From assembly GCF_038095555.1 (NCBI RefSeq), contig NZ_CP124591.1, positions 310,001 through 374,000 of the forward strand: 64,000 nucleotides of DNA. Direction: 5' to 3'. Source of the stretch: Macrococcoides psychrotolerans (GTDB lineage Bacteria > Bacillota > Bacilli > Staphylococcales > Staphylococcaceae). The notes below the pieces were generated by a model. It was not told the DNA's origin, made no database searches, and saw only the letters and a program-made list of their open reading frames with translations. Each line of letters begins with the position of its first letter. The first letter of the stretch is position 1. Below are positions 38,864 through 48,170 of the stretch, piece by piece. The translations under genes and the position numbers were made by a program.

Positions 38864-39205
38864 GTGTTTGATATAAGCATACTTGATAATACAATAGATA
38901 TGTATTTAATCGTTGAGTCCATCTTCAAGGATTATGACTATTATGCACTGCTTGTTAAGATTGATGAGCGCTCAACATATGAGACAGATAATGATAAAGA
39001 CATCGAGTATATCTTATTAAGTAAGCAGGAAATGAGTGACTGGATTGAGCGTAAGAGCAAGAATCAAAGCGGAATGATAAACTGCTATGTGCAGTACTTA
39101 CAGGATAAAAATAACGGCAGCTTACTGAAAGTGATAGACTCAAGAGAGCATCCGATGATTTCATTAAAAGACTTCTACCGACGTACGATGATGATTGAAC
39201 AGTAA
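38864..39205 (+). CDS. Hypothetical protein, unrecognised
   Basis: An open frame of up to 113 codons, acidic and soluble (KIDERSTYETDNDKDIEYILLSKQEMSDWIERK). No family was recognised. Neither GTG 38864 nor ATG 38900 (MYLIVESIFKDYDYY) has a Shine-Dalgarno. TTGATA and TACAAT, spaced 16 nt, lie just before ATG 38900, so it could be a leaderless-like or 5'-truncated gene. It lies between glmS and the TcaA-like gene and ends before a shared terminator. Confidence 0.5.
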   Translation: MFDISILDNTIDMYLIVESIFKDYDYYALLVKIDERSTYETDNDKDIEYILLSKQEMSDWIERKSKNQSGMINCYVQYLQDKNNGSLLKVIDSREHPMISLKDFYRRTMMIEQ

Positions 39206-39282
39206 ACAGTTTTTCATCCCGATGGCATAAAATACTTACGCATATCAATTTAATAAATAGAGGAAAAGTTCTACAACCAAAT

Positions 39283-39327
39283 AAACCCGAGCAGTGCAGA
39301 AAACGTTTCTGCACTGCCCGGGTTTTA
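39283..39327. terminator. Bidirectional terminator before TcaA-like gene end
   Basis: AAACCCGAGCAGTGCAGAAA pairs with TTTCTGCACTGCCCGGGTTT (one mismatch), 3-nt loop, A and T tails. Confidence 0.88.
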
Positions 39328-39338
39328 TTGAAGAGATA

Positions 39339-40769
39339 TTATTCATATGGATTAGAACGATCGATCTCTTCTCCTGTTTCATCGTATTCAACCACTGTTC
39401 CATCTTCATACACATCAAATGACATCACAGGGTCGCCATCATCATCAAAGATACCAAAACCATATCCGAATGACTTAACCTCAGGTGTACGGACATCACC
39501 GTAGTCACTTAAATCAGATACGCTAAGATGATCTTCAGCTGCCTGTATTGCATCATCAGCTGTTTCGACCATAATAATATCAGATCCGCTGTCAGACTCA
39601 GTATCAGAATCTTCATCGTCATTTGAATTTCTTTTAGCACGTTCCTCGGCTGCTTTTGCGCGTGCCTCAGCGGCTTCTGCACGTTCTAATGCTGTCTTCG
39701 TTTCTTCTTTCTCTTGTTCTTTTTCTGCGATATAGGCATCGATATCATCTTCATCGAATGATAATGTCACGCTATTTGAACCTTCAGCTAAATCGATGTC
39801 TGTTAACGTTTCTGTAGGGGTCTTGAAATTCTTGCCATCAAGTTCACCTTCAGCATAGATGCTTAATGAATCACCTTTATATGGTCCGTAAGTTGTCTTA
39901 TTACTATTGTAATCCACTTCGTTATCATTAACGAATACTTGTGTTTCTGAAGCATCAAGCTTACTATCACCTTCAACCTTAATATTGATGAAATGTTCAT
40001 CGAATGCTAATTGGGCTTGTGGTTCTGACAAAACATCAATATCAAGCGTCCCGTCTGTAGACTTCCCGTCTATTATCTTCTTGGCATCTAATGCATATTT
40101 TCCGGCTACGAATGTACCGATTTCTGTTTCTTTGCCATTTGCTACAGCGATAGTGTGTTTCTTGCTATTGAACGTAAATTCGATCTCTGTATCTTCTTTA
40201 CCGTCAATCGATACTTTATGGAGTACAGGTTCGAAGTTATACTTAGGGAACACACTGAAATATTTTCCGTTACGCTTTAAGTCTAAGATGTCATGCTCAC
40301 CAATTTGAATCGTAGTTTCATTCTTACCCTGTGCAGCGCCATGAAGTTCATTCATAAACTCATCTTTCTTACCAGACTTTTCAATCACCGTTGCAAAGGC
40401 TTTCGCTTCTTCTTCAGCAATACCATCTTGACCGACTGTCAGCAAGTTGCTGAGTGATTGATAGTCTTTGTCATTGATGGCAGTTTCGATAGATTTAGCA
40501 TGTGTTTCAGGGCTATATTTATGATTGAGGAAGAAGTATGCGCCGATGAGTGCAGTGAGTAACAGTCCGATGAGTAGAAATGGCCATACAGGTTTCTTTT
40601 TCTTCTTATTTTCCTGCACTTTCTCTTTCTGTCTGCTCTGAAGCGGTTCTGGTGTCGTACTGTTATGAGTAACTTCACTTTCTTGAGGAGGAAGTGGTGT
40701 ACCACAGTTCGTGCATACTTTGTGTGATAGTGGTGCTTCCTGACCACAGTTTGTACAGAATTTCTTCAT
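39339..40769 (-). CDS. TcaA-like zinc-ribbon membrane protein
   Basis: 476-residue protein. An N-terminal zinc ribbon (CTNCG...CTNCGTPLP, four Cys) is followed by a Lys-rich linker, one TM helix (~58-78) and extracellular TcaA-type repeats, the second with KTTYGPYKGD near residue 315. TcaA of S. aureus affects teicoplanin susceptibility and wall stress. The C-terminus differs from S. aureus TcaA: an Ala/Glu-rich coiled coil (~360-400), an Asp/Ser stretch, then a ~75-residue PepSY-like acidic domain ending VYEDGTVVEYDETGEEI. ATG 40769 follows AAGGAGA. Monocistronic. Confidence 0.78.
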   Translation of the reverse strand: MKKFCTNCGQEAPLSHKVCTNCGTPLPPQESEVTHNSTTPEPLQSRQKEKVQENKKKKKPVWPFLLIGLLLTALIGAYFFLNHKYSPETHAKSIETAINDKDYQSLSNLLTVGQDGIAEEEAKAFATVIEKSGKKDEFMNELHGAAQGKNETTIQIGEHDILDLKRNGKYFSVFPKYNFEPVLHKVSIDGKEDTEIEFTFNSKKHTIAVANGKETEIGTFVAGKYALDAKKIIDGKSTDGTLDIDVLSEPQAQLAFDEHFINIKVEGDSKLDASETQVFVNDNEVDYNSNKTTYGPYKGDSLSIYAEGELDGKNFKTPTETLTDIDLAEGSNSVTLSFDEDDIDAYIAEKEQEKEETKTALERAEAAEARAKAAEERAKRNSNDDEDSDTESDSGSDIIMVETADDAIQAAEDHLSVSDLSDYGDVRTPEVKSFGYGFGIFDDDGDPVMSFDVYEDGTVVEYDETGEEIDRSNPYE

Positions 40770-40951
40770 CGTCTGTCTCCTTTTATATAATGATATATTA
40801 ATTCTAAAGTAAAAAAATACAATATACAATATAAATTAAACGAGAAGACAATATTTACAACTTATTAAAATAACCAACATTCGTATAGAATGATAAAGAT
40901 GAAATTATGCATAAGAGCGATTATAATAATAATAAAAAGAAGGAGTTCGTT

Positions 40952-41689
40952 ATGACTACAATAATGAAAGGTGCAGAAAGTTATTATCACCAGGGAAATA
41001 ATATAGGGATATTGTTATCTCACGGTTTTACAGGGGCGACGTTCAGTATGTTGCCACTTGCAGAAGCGTACAGTAAGGCAGGGTATACGGTATGCTTACC
41101 TCGGCTTGCCGGTCACGGTACAAACTTAGAGGATATGGCGGCTTCAACATATGAAGACTGGGTTGAAAGCATTGAAGAAGGACTAACAAAGCTTAAAGAA
41201 ACGTGTGACACAATCATTATGTCAGGCTTATCCATGGGAGGGACGCTGACGCTTTATATGGCAGCAAAACATCCGGAGATTAAAGCGATTATTCCGATTA
41301 ATGCAGCGGTTGTTATCCCGTATATGCACGCGGCAGCACATGTGGATCTCGATATTATACCGGGAAACGGTAGCGATATTAAAAAGCAGGGTGTACCTGA
41401 AATCGGTTATCAAGATACACCGGTGAAAAGCATATTAGAGATTCGTAAGTTAATGCGTACTGTAGAAGAAAGTTTATTCCAGATTAAATGTCCTGCACTG
41501 ATTTTCGTAAGCCCTGAAGATCATACTGTACCTGCATTTAATGCGGATCTAATCTATACGTCAATTCACAGTGAGTGTAAACACATCATTGAAACCCCGA
41601 ATAGTTATCATATGTCTACACTTGATAACGACAAGGAATTCATTATAGAGCAATCACTTTCATTTGTAGAAACAATTATAAACGGCTGA
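40952..41689 (+). CDS. Carboxylesterase, alpha/beta hydrolase (Est30-like)
   Basis: 245-residue hydrolase: oxyanion HGFTGATFSM (~residues 25-34), nucleophile elbow GLSMGG (Ser ~94), acid FVSPEDHTVP (Asp near 193) and His in SYHMSTLD near 223. It hydrolyses short-chain esters. There is no signal peptide. ATG 40952 follows AAGGAG, with the longer frame lacking an RBS. Monocistronic with a terminator. Confidence 0.88.
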   Translation: MTTIMKGAESYYHQGNNIGILLSHGFTGATFSMLPLAEAYSKAGYTVCLPRLAGHGTNLEDMAASTYEDWVESIEEGLTKLKETCDTIIMSGLSMGGTLTLYMAAKHPEIKAIIPINAAVVIPYMHAAAHVDLDIIPGNGSDIKKQGVPEIGYQDTPVKSILEIRKLMRTVEESLFQIKCPALIFVSPEDHTVPAFNADLIYTSIHSECKHIIETPNSYHMSTLDNDKEFIIEQSLSFVETIING

Positions 41690-41707
41690 TTATTCAGCTG
41701 TTTTTTT
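41680..41707 (+). terminator. Terminator after esterase gene
   Basis: AACGGCTGA / TCAGCTGTT (one G-U), 4-nt loop, seven Ts; overlaps the gene end. Confidence 0.8.
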
Positions 41708-41761
41708 GTCTGGAAGATTCATCTGACTGATTACCGGGTAATTTCAAATAGGAGGTAATAT

Positions 41762-42394
41762 ATGAAACTTACAGTACAGGAACTTTATGATTGTTTATAT
41801 GATAATCTCGGGCCACAAGGATGGTGGCCGGCAGAAGATAATTTTGAAATTATCATTGGTGCGATTTTAGTTCAGAATACAAATTGGCGCAATGTAGAGC
41901 GCTCCTTATCGAATTTAAGAAACGCGACACAGTTCGATCCAGAACGCATATTAAATCTGCATCTTTCTGAATTACAAAGTCTGATCAGACCAAGCGGTTT
42001 CTATACGAATAAATCTGCTGCAATTATAGCAGTATTAACTTGGCTGAAAAGTCATGAATATGATTTCAGGGCGATTGATAAGCTATATACAACAGAGCTT
42101 CGCAACGAGCTGCTAAAACTTCGTGGTATTGGATTTGAAACGGCAGATGTGTTACTCGTATATGTATTCGAACGTGTCGTATTTATCGCTGACACATATA
42201 CGAGACGCTTATTCAATGCGCTTGGTGTTCAAAGTAAAAGTTATATGGACCTATATAATAAGGTCACCTTACCTGACACATTTACACCGCTTCATGCTCA
42301 GGAATTTCACGGGCTACTGGATGAATTCGGTAAACGTTATTTAACCGCGAAAGGTGTGAAGGGTGCGACTTTTTTAGATGACTACTTCTTATGA
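41762..42394 (+). CDS. HhH-GPD DNA glycosylase without Fe-S cluster (MagIII-like)
   Basis: 210-residue EndoIII-superfamily protein: AILVQNTNWRNVERSL near the N-terminus, helix-hairpin-helix LRGIGFETADVLLVYVF (~residues 119-135), and the catalytic Asp in FIADTYTRRLF (~141-151). The EndoIII Lys of the hairpin (GxGxKTA) is replaced (GFETA), so it is probably a monofunctional glycosylase. The C-terminal four-Cys iron-sulfur loop is absent. It resembles 3-methyladenine glycosylase MagIII. AGGAGG precedes the ATG. The 3' end overlaps the Z1 helicase gene by 6 bp. Confidence 0.8.
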   Translation: MKLTVQELYDCLYDNLGPQGWWPAEDNFEIIIGAILVQNTNWRNVERSLSNLRNATQFDPERILNLHLSELQSLIRPSGFYTNKSAAIIAVLTWLKSHEYDFRAIDKLYTTELRNELLKLRGIGFETADVLLVYVFERVVFIADTYTRRLFNALGVQSKSYMDLYNKVTLPDTFTPLHAQEFHGLLDEFGKRYLTAKGVKGATFLDDYFL

Positions 42395-44476
42395 GAATAT
42401 CATCGTCTGCATATTACTTTGTGCAACAATCACAGGCCAGTAGAACGGTGCGTCTTTCCAGCCGGAGTCACTGTGACCGTTCTGTCTGAGCAGTATAACG
42501 CTTGGATGTGTTTTACCGAGCTTATATGCCGTCTGCAATTCATCGTGACCTGTGTCTGGTCTGTCAGCAAACCTTTCGTCACTACGTAATCTGCTGATAT
42601 TACGATTCGTTCTGACGATGACCCATACGAGGTCATCTTCTGATAAGTATTCAATCATCTCAACGTAGCGTTCCATCTGAAATGGTAAATGAGTATAAAT
42701 AAGTGTCTCATTGATCGCCATCAATATATCACGTACGTGGTGGACAGGGACGAGTACATTTTGGCCGGTATGACGTACAGCATGTTTTTCTAATGCACTG
42801 ACCATTTTATCGATGCGTTTCATCGCCTGGTTTAACTTCGTTTTGTTGACCGTTTCAAAGCCAACTGGTAAGAATCGTTTACGAGGTCTCACTGTAATCA
42901 GTTCAGACATTAACAATTTATTAGGGTTACAAGGGACGATCTCTCCTTGTGCATCTTTCGTTAAGAACTTCACGGTATGATCCTGTTTCATAATCGCTTC
43001 GCGTAACCCTTCATCAAAGAAATGCATACGCTGCATCGCACTATAAATTCGGGGTGTCGTATAGAAACGAGTGACCTCCATATCTTCCATCGGACGAGCA
43101 CCATACATACGTGAATGCTGCAGCACAGTGTCCTGCTGGAACTTACGTGGATCACGGCCATAATAGAAACCGATTAAGTTGCCGACAGTGATACCGCGAT
43201 CTAATATTTGACCGCCGATAAAGAAGGTCATCGGCGTACGTAGTCTCAGCTCACCATTATAATCGAGCAGTTGAGTGACATCTTGTTCAGAATTGACGAT
43301 TTCAATTAACAGCTCTTCATCAATTATTGATGACTTCACAGATTCCAGAACATCAGTGAAATCTGGCATATGATTTACAGAATGCTTTAAATCTTCATAA
43401 GCGGTATGAACTAAATCACGAAATAATTGAGGATTTTCTGTAATGCTTTCCTTTAACTTCCACTCCATACGACTGACGACATCATATTGCCACACGTGTG
43501 CTTTTTTCGTCGTAATCGTATGCATAATAAAGCTGTATTTCGTAATGTGATCATTACTTAGATGTCTTACTTTCGCACCGACGATAAAGTTCATCAGTGC
43601 ATGACGCAAACCTTCCAGGTTCTTAGAAGTTAACAGATAATCATCTTTCACACGTCTATTATCAGACTTACGTAATATTTCAAGTTCACTTTCATCGATT
43701 GCATGATATAAACTGCGCGCTGCAGGTGATTGTTCCTCAAAGTAAAACTTGCCACCAACATACTTATCATGCGTCGGGACGAGGACTGTAAACGCCGGAC
43801 GCTTCGGCTGATAGCCACGTTCTGCAAGCACGTCAGCATCCGGCTGCAAGTATAACGAGTAAGGCGTTGCTGTAACTTGTAAGTATGCAGCAGTCGGCAA
43901 CATCGCTTTAATATCATCCAGCTTTGTCGCGATTTTCTTCAGTTCTATTAAATTACGATCCTTATCTTCACTATAAACAACCGACGCATAATCCGCTTCA
44001 TCATCGATAAACATTACTTTACGCATCTTCATCTCAGGATAACCGATAAAAAACTGTTCAAGTCGCGCCACATTCTTAATTTCTTTCTTCACGATGATGA
44101 TCTGTTTCTGCTTCAGTTCATACTTACGTATCTTCGGCATATGGATAATATCATGCACAATGACCTTATCCTCATCCATTGCACGTCGAAACTCTGCTGC
44201 GACACGCGCATATGTCTGACGGGCAAGCGCATTTGAATTCTTCGTTAATATCACGATGCAGTCGAACACATCATCCAGCGCAAGCGCCATCGTACCGATA
44301 TAACTACGCGTCTTACCTGACTGGATACGCCCGAGCAGCATGCCTGGACGAAACGTCTCCGTAGAATGCACCTTTAACTGCGCTTTTGTTTGCTGCATGA
44401 CTTCAATTTCTTCTTCGCTGTAATGATTCAGCTGATTTACACACCCAAAAAAATACCCATCTAATTTCAACTGCAC
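42389..44476 (-). CDS. Z1-domain superfamily 2 ATPase/helicase, solitary
   Basis: 695-residue protein. The N-terminal P-loop GRIQSGKTRSYIG (~residues 48-60), Walker B MFIDDEADYAS (~153-163) and QVTATPYSLYL (motif III-like TAT) indicate an SF2-type ATPase. The C-terminal half has the Z1 signature FFIGGQILDRGITVGNLIGFYYGR...QDTVLQHSRMYGAR (~420-470). Z1 proteins are usually found with MutL/MORC-type ATPases and nucleases in restriction-like operons; no such partner adjoins this gene. It starts at GTG behind AGGAG and is convergent with the glycosylase gene. Confidence 0.85.
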   Translation of the reverse strand: MQLKLDGYFFGCVNQLNHYSEEEIEVMQQTKAQLKVHSTETFRPGMLLGRIQSGKTRSYIGTMALALDDVFDCIVILTKNSNALARQTYARVAAEFRRAMDEDKVIVHDIIHMPKIRKYELKQKQIIIVKKEIKNVARLEQFFIGYPEMKMRKVMFIDDEADYASVVYSEDKDRNLIELKKIATKLDDIKAMLPTAAYLQVTATPYSLYLQPDADVLAERGYQPKRPAFTVLVPTHDKYVGGKFYFEEQSPAARSLYHAIDESELEILRKSDNRRVKDDYLLTSKNLEGLRHALMNFIVGAKVRHLSNDHITKYSFIMHTITTKKAHVWQYDVVSRMEWKLKESITENPQLFRDLVHTAYEDLKHSVNHMPDFTDVLESVKSSIIDEELLIEIVNSEQDVTQLLDYNGELRLRTPMTFFIGGQILDRGITVGNLIGFYYGRDPRKFQQDTVLQHSRMYGARPMEDMEVTRFYTTPRIYSAMQRMHFFDEGLREAIMKQDHTVKFLTKDAQGEIVPCNPNKLLMSELITVRPRKRFLPVGFETVNKTKLNQAMKRIDKMVSALEKHAVRHTGQNVLVPVHHVRDILMAINETLIYTHLPFQMERYVEMIEYLSEDDLVWVIVRTNRNISRLRSDERFADRPDTGHDELQTAYKLGKTHPSVILLRQNGHSDSGWKDAPFYWPVIVAQSNMQTMIFS

Positions 44477-44549
44477 TCAATCTCCTGTTTATTGTATAAT
44501 TGTATATTCTACTATAAACTTAAACTAAAGACATGAAAGGAGTGTAATT

Positions 44550-44930
44550 ATGAACAGAAAACCATTTTTCTATATTATGATATTCTTCCTGACATTCATA
44601 TTTGCGAATGTCATTCGAAATATTACAAGCGGTGAACCGTTAGAAAACTATTTAATCTATGCGCTCGTCGGACTGTTCATATTAGCTTCAATCATCTCAG
44701 ACTTCATTAAGATCTTTATGGATGGAACAACGCGCACGCTTACAATGGGCAGCAGGATAACGGCACTTATGTATGCAGTTATCATCGCACTATCAATTAA
44801 AGGACTCACAATGTCTCACGAATCTTTCGACCGTGCAATTTATATTGCATATATTATCTTCAGTGCGATACTGCTCGTCTTAACACTTTATATGGACCGT
44901 GTGAGAAGAAAGTCAGAAGCAGTTAAATAA
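44550..44930 (+). CDS. Four-helix membrane protein, unknown
   Basis: 126 residues with four hydrophobic segments (~6-23, ~33-52, ~70-84, ~96-114) and a basic C-terminus (RVRRKSEAVK). No family was recognised. AAAGGAG before the ATG. The DUF3784 gene begins 12 bp downstream, so they form a two-gene unit. Confidence 0.65.
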   Translation: MNRKPFFYIMIFFLTFIFANVIRNITSGEPLENYLIYALVGLFILASIISDFIKIFMDGTTRTLTMGSRITALMYAVIIALSIKGLTMSHESFDRAIYIAYIIFSAILLVLTLYMDRVRRKSEAVK

Positions 44931-44942
44931 GGAGAGAGGCTT

Positions 44943-45230
44943 ATGATCATCATCGTTATATTATTCTTATTGCTTGGTATTTATATGTTAACCGGACGTG
45001 GAGGGTTTCTTATTGCCGGATATAATACGTTACCTGCAGAACAAAAAGCGAAGTATGATGAGAAACGTCTATGTAGATTTGCAGGTGCTGTGTTCATTAT
45101 AGCTACTATGTGCTTAGTACTTATCGAATATACAGAAGTCAATGAAGTGTTTGGTATCGCAGGATTTATCACTATAATATTGGCATTTGTCATCTTAGTG
45201 AATACATCTGATTATTTCAAAAAACGATAG
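44943..45230 (+). CDS. DUF3784 membrane protein
   Basis: 95 residues with the DUF3784 block GRGGFLIAGYNTLPAEQKAKYDEKRLCRFAG (residues ~19-49) flanked by three hydrophobic segments. Function unknown. RBS GGAGAG. Second gene of a pair with the preceding membrane protein. Confidence 0.8.
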   Translation: MIIIVILFLLLGIYMLTGRGGFLIAGYNTLPAEQKAKYDEKRLCRFAGAVFIIATMCLVLIEYTEVNEVFGIAGFITIILAFVILVNTSDYFKKR

Positions 45231-45263
45231 TATGGTGGTTCAAATGAGATATTATTGGCACTG

Positions 45264-45302
45264 AAAATGGCACTCAAACTAGATTTGAGTGCCATTTTTT
45301 TA
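45264..45302 (+). terminator. Terminator after DUF3784 gene
   Basis: AAAATGGCACTCAAA / TTTGAGTGCCATTTT with a 5-nt loop and T-run. A partial second pair of ATTGGCACTGAAA-like words follows to ~45340. Confidence 0.88.
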
Positions 45303-45437
45303 AGGATTCTTCGATTTGGCCATGAAATTGGCACTGAAACCTTAAGTCTTGAAATATTCTTTGGGCCATAATATTAACATTCATCTGCATCGTAGATTTC
45401 TTCGCTACTCATCTAGAGTGAGAAAACTCACTGTACA

Positions 45438-45705
45438 TTAATTAAATACCATACCACCATCAATAATCAATGCTTGACCTGTCATATAATCACTGTCAGG
45501 CCCAGCTAAATATGAAACACAAGCAGCAACATCAGCTGATTCAGATAAACGTTTTAAAGCAATATTTTTCGCAAATTGTTCCATTCCCCATTCAAAAGGT
45601 TTTTCAGCTTCTTTAGCTGTTTGTTCAGCAATACCGTTCATCATCGGTGTTTTTACCATGCCAGGGCAATACGCATTAACTGTTATCCCTTTATCAGCTA
45701 GTCTG
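45438..45705 (-). pseudogene. butA: Relic of diacetyl/acetoin reductase (butA), 3' end only
   Basis: The last ~90 codons of a butA-type SDR: LADKGITVNAYCPGMVKTPMM, KPFEWGMEQFAKNIAL, DVAACVSYLAGPDSDYMTGQ and IDGGMVFN at the end. The Rossmann N-terminal ~165 residues, including the catalytic Ser-Tyr-Lys, are missing. The frame runs on upstream into unrelated sequence to 45737 without an RBS. It is a truncated remnant. Confidence 0.85.
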
Positions 45706-45820
45706 CTTATCTTTATAAAGCAGTAGGAAAATTTCATAAAATATTTTTGTAGTAATACTCTAATAACAATTTATTACCGTTATAATAGAATTATATTATA
45801 CAGACAGATGGTGAATGTGG

Positions 45821-46675
45821 ATGAAGAAATTAATATTCGTAATAGTATTGATACTAATATTATCTGCGTGTAGTCATCCTGAGCAGAAAAAGAGCGATTT
45901 AATTGTCTATTCTCCATATCCGGAGCGTTTTATAAATCCAATTATTCAGGATTTCGAACATGCAACAGGTCAACGCGTACAAGTGATTCATGACTCTACA
46001 CGTAAATTAATAAAACGAATTGAACACACCCCTATGGAGAATCGGGGGCATGTGTTTGTTGGAGGTTCTTTAAGTGAACTTGAAGGCAGCAGAAGTATTA
46101 TTCAAGGAGAAATCCAGCCATTCATTTATATGCCATCCGTATTTATTGTAAATAAGGATTTGATAGGAGACATACAAGTCAGCAAATATCATGATTTATT
46201 GAATCGAGATTTATATAAGCAGTTCAGTTATCCGAATCCGGAACTGACCAATACAGGCTATCAGCATAGAAGTGCTCTGGAGACAATCTATAATAAATCA
46301 CAATCAGAGAGGGTATTAAAATGTGGTGTAAAGCTGGATAAGACTGCTGATGTAATGGAACATGTGATTTCCGGCAGAAGCTACGTAGGACTGACTTACG
46401 AATATACTGCGATGGATTATATTGATGCAGGGTATCCTTTAGAAATTGTCTATCCTTCAGACGGCACCATTATCAATACAGATGGAATTGTCAGAATCAA
46501 TGGCACTACCCATCCAAAGCGTGATGATTTTATTCAGTATATGCTAAGTAAAGAAGTTCAGCGTCATATTTCAGATGTATTTCATGTCAAATCAGCACGT
46601 AAAGACATACCATTCAAAGCGTATAAAGTATTGAAACCTCTGGAAGAAATTAATGTCCTTCAAAGGGGGGAGTAA
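45821..46675 (+). CDS. hptA: Hexose-phosphate sensor lipoprotein HptA
   Basis: 284-residue substrate-binding lipoprotein. The signal peptide ends LILSAC (lipobox), then LIVYSPYPERFINPIIQDFE and GHVFVGGSLSEL as in ABC-type binding proteins adapted for sensing. In S. aureus, HptA detects external glucose-6-phosphate and works with HptS. ATG 45821 (or 45815) sits after a weak GGTGA. It is followed at once by the kinase gene. Order hptA-hptS-hptR with divergent-strand uhpT supports the assignment. Confidence 0.85.
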   Translation: MKKLIFVIVLILILSACSHPEQKKSDLIVYSPYPERFINPIIQDFEHATGQRVQVIHDSTRKLIKRIEHTPMENRGHVFVGGSLSELEGSRSIIQGEIQPFIYMPSVFIVNKDLIGDIQVSKYHDLLNRDLYKQFSYPNPELTNTGYQHRSALETIYNKSQSERVLKCGVKLDKTADVMEHVISGRSYVGLTYEYTAMDYIDAGYPLEIVYPSDGTIINTDGIVRINGTTHPKRDDFIQYMLSKEVQRHISDVFHVKSARKDIPFKAYKVLKPLEEINVLQRGE

Positions 46676-46676
46676 G

Positions 46677-48170
46677 ATGAACCATCAGCTATATAAGCGC
46701 AAAATTCGGCGCACGCTTATTTTGTTTGCGATTCTTCCCGTGTTCTTGCTTACAATGATAGGGCTATTTGCTTATTATGCGATATACATTATGAAGACCG
46801 ATCATGAGCTGAATCAGGTCAATAAAGCGATGGTCAGTATGATTGAGAACGATAGGAAGCACATCCAGGAGCGATACCGCGACTTTACTAAAAATATCCC
46901 GGGAAATACTACGGATATATATCGCACTTTATACGAACGGAGTAATGATAGAAAACAGCACTACATCTTTAAGTTTGAATACGATAAGCTCTATACAAAC
47001 AACTATGGCGATATCGCGACGATACCTATGTATGAGCAAGATGGGGAGCAATCCCGACTTACTATAAGTGTCCCTGCAAATGTACTTAAAGATGTGATGC
47101 ATTATCATGACTATCATTATGTAGTTACGGACTTGTATGACAACATATATTACAGTAGTGATGATCATCCTGTAGGTGACAAATATTCATACGATGAACG
47201 CATGCAGATTACAGCATTTCATAAAGATGATCAGTTAAAGCTCTATGTATATCAGGATCTGACACAGACAATTGACAGGGGCATCATTTTAATCAGCATT
47301 TTACTTGGCACATTCTTTCTTTTGATTATGATTACCATGTATTCCAGCAAACGTCTTGCACATCGACAAACACAGGATATCGACGAAATAATTGCACATA
47401 TCAGGCAAGCTCAAGTCAGAGCGTTGACCACATACGAGCCTTTAACTGCGCAAAGCGAACTCGAAATCATCAATCGCTATGTATTCGAATTGTCTCAGCT
47501 CAATGAACGATTATTAAAGTCGACGAAAGAATCGAACGAAGCATTAAGACAATCACAGCTTAAATCATTGGAGAACCAGTTCCAGCCTCACTTCATCTTT
47601 AATACGATGCAGACAATTAACTATATGATAGATACAGATAAGAAAGCTGCTAAGAAGATGATGATCAAGCTCTCCTCGATATTACGTTATGCCTTACGTG
47701 TGAAAGAATCTGAAGTAACTTTCAAAAAAGAAATCGATTACCTGGAAGACTATGTGTTTATACAGAATATTCGCTTTGATCAGGCGATTCATTATACGAT
47801 TGATATTGATGAATCTCTTATGAACCTGCAGACTGATAAGCTGTTGATTCAGCCGCTTATCGAAAATGCAATTAAATATGGAGCGATTGAGAATGGATTG
47901 AATATTAAAGTGCGTATTAAACCACTCCGTAATGGCGATATATATATAGCGGTATATGATGACGGTATAGGCATGACCAAAGAAAGGCTAAAAGAAGTAA
48001 GGAGCATGATCAAACATTATAAACTTCGAAATATTCATATCGGAATGCAGAACATACATCAGACGTTACGCGTTAAGTATGGTGAACATTACGGTATGAA
48101 GGTGTATTCAGCATATAATAATGGCACATTGGTAACGTTACGTGTGAAGAAGGGAGGTACATATGTATAA
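46677..48170 (+). CDS. hptS: Sensor histidine kinase HptS (YesM/LytS type)
   Basis: 497-residue kinase: TM1 (~14-36), extracellular sensor (~37-198), TM2 (~199-222), then the His_kinase motif LENQFQPHFIFNTMQTINYM (phospho-His near residue 305) and ATPase boxes QPLIENAIKYG and VYDDGIGM. Signals with HptA and phosphorylates HptR. ATG 46677, 5 nt after AAGGGGGGAG and one base after the hptA stop. Overlaps hptR by 8 nt. Confidence 0.88.
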   Translation: MNHQLYKRKIRRTLILFAILPVFLLTMIGLFAYYAIYIMKTDHELNQVNKAMVSMIENDRKHIQERYRDFTKNIPGNTTDIYRTLYERSNDRKQHYIFKFEYDKLYTNNYGDIATIPMYEQDGEQSRLTISVPANVLKDVMHYHDYHYVVTDLYDNIYYSSDDHPVGDKYSYDERMQITAFHKDDQLKLYVYQDLTQTIDRGIILISILLGTFFLLIMITMYSSKRLAHRQTQDIDEIIAHIRQAQVRALTTYEPLTAQSELEIINRYVFELSQLNERLLKSTKESNEALRQSQLKSLENQFQPHFIFNTMQTINYMIDTDKKAAKKMMIKLSSILRYALRVKESEVTFKKEIDYLEDYVFIQNIRFDQAIHYTIDIDESLMNLQTDKLLIQPLIENAIKYGAIENGLNIKVRIKPLRNGDIYIAVYDDGIGMTKERLKEVRSMIKHYKLRNIHIGMQNIHQTLRVKYGEHYGMKVYSAYNNGTLVTLRVKKGGTYV

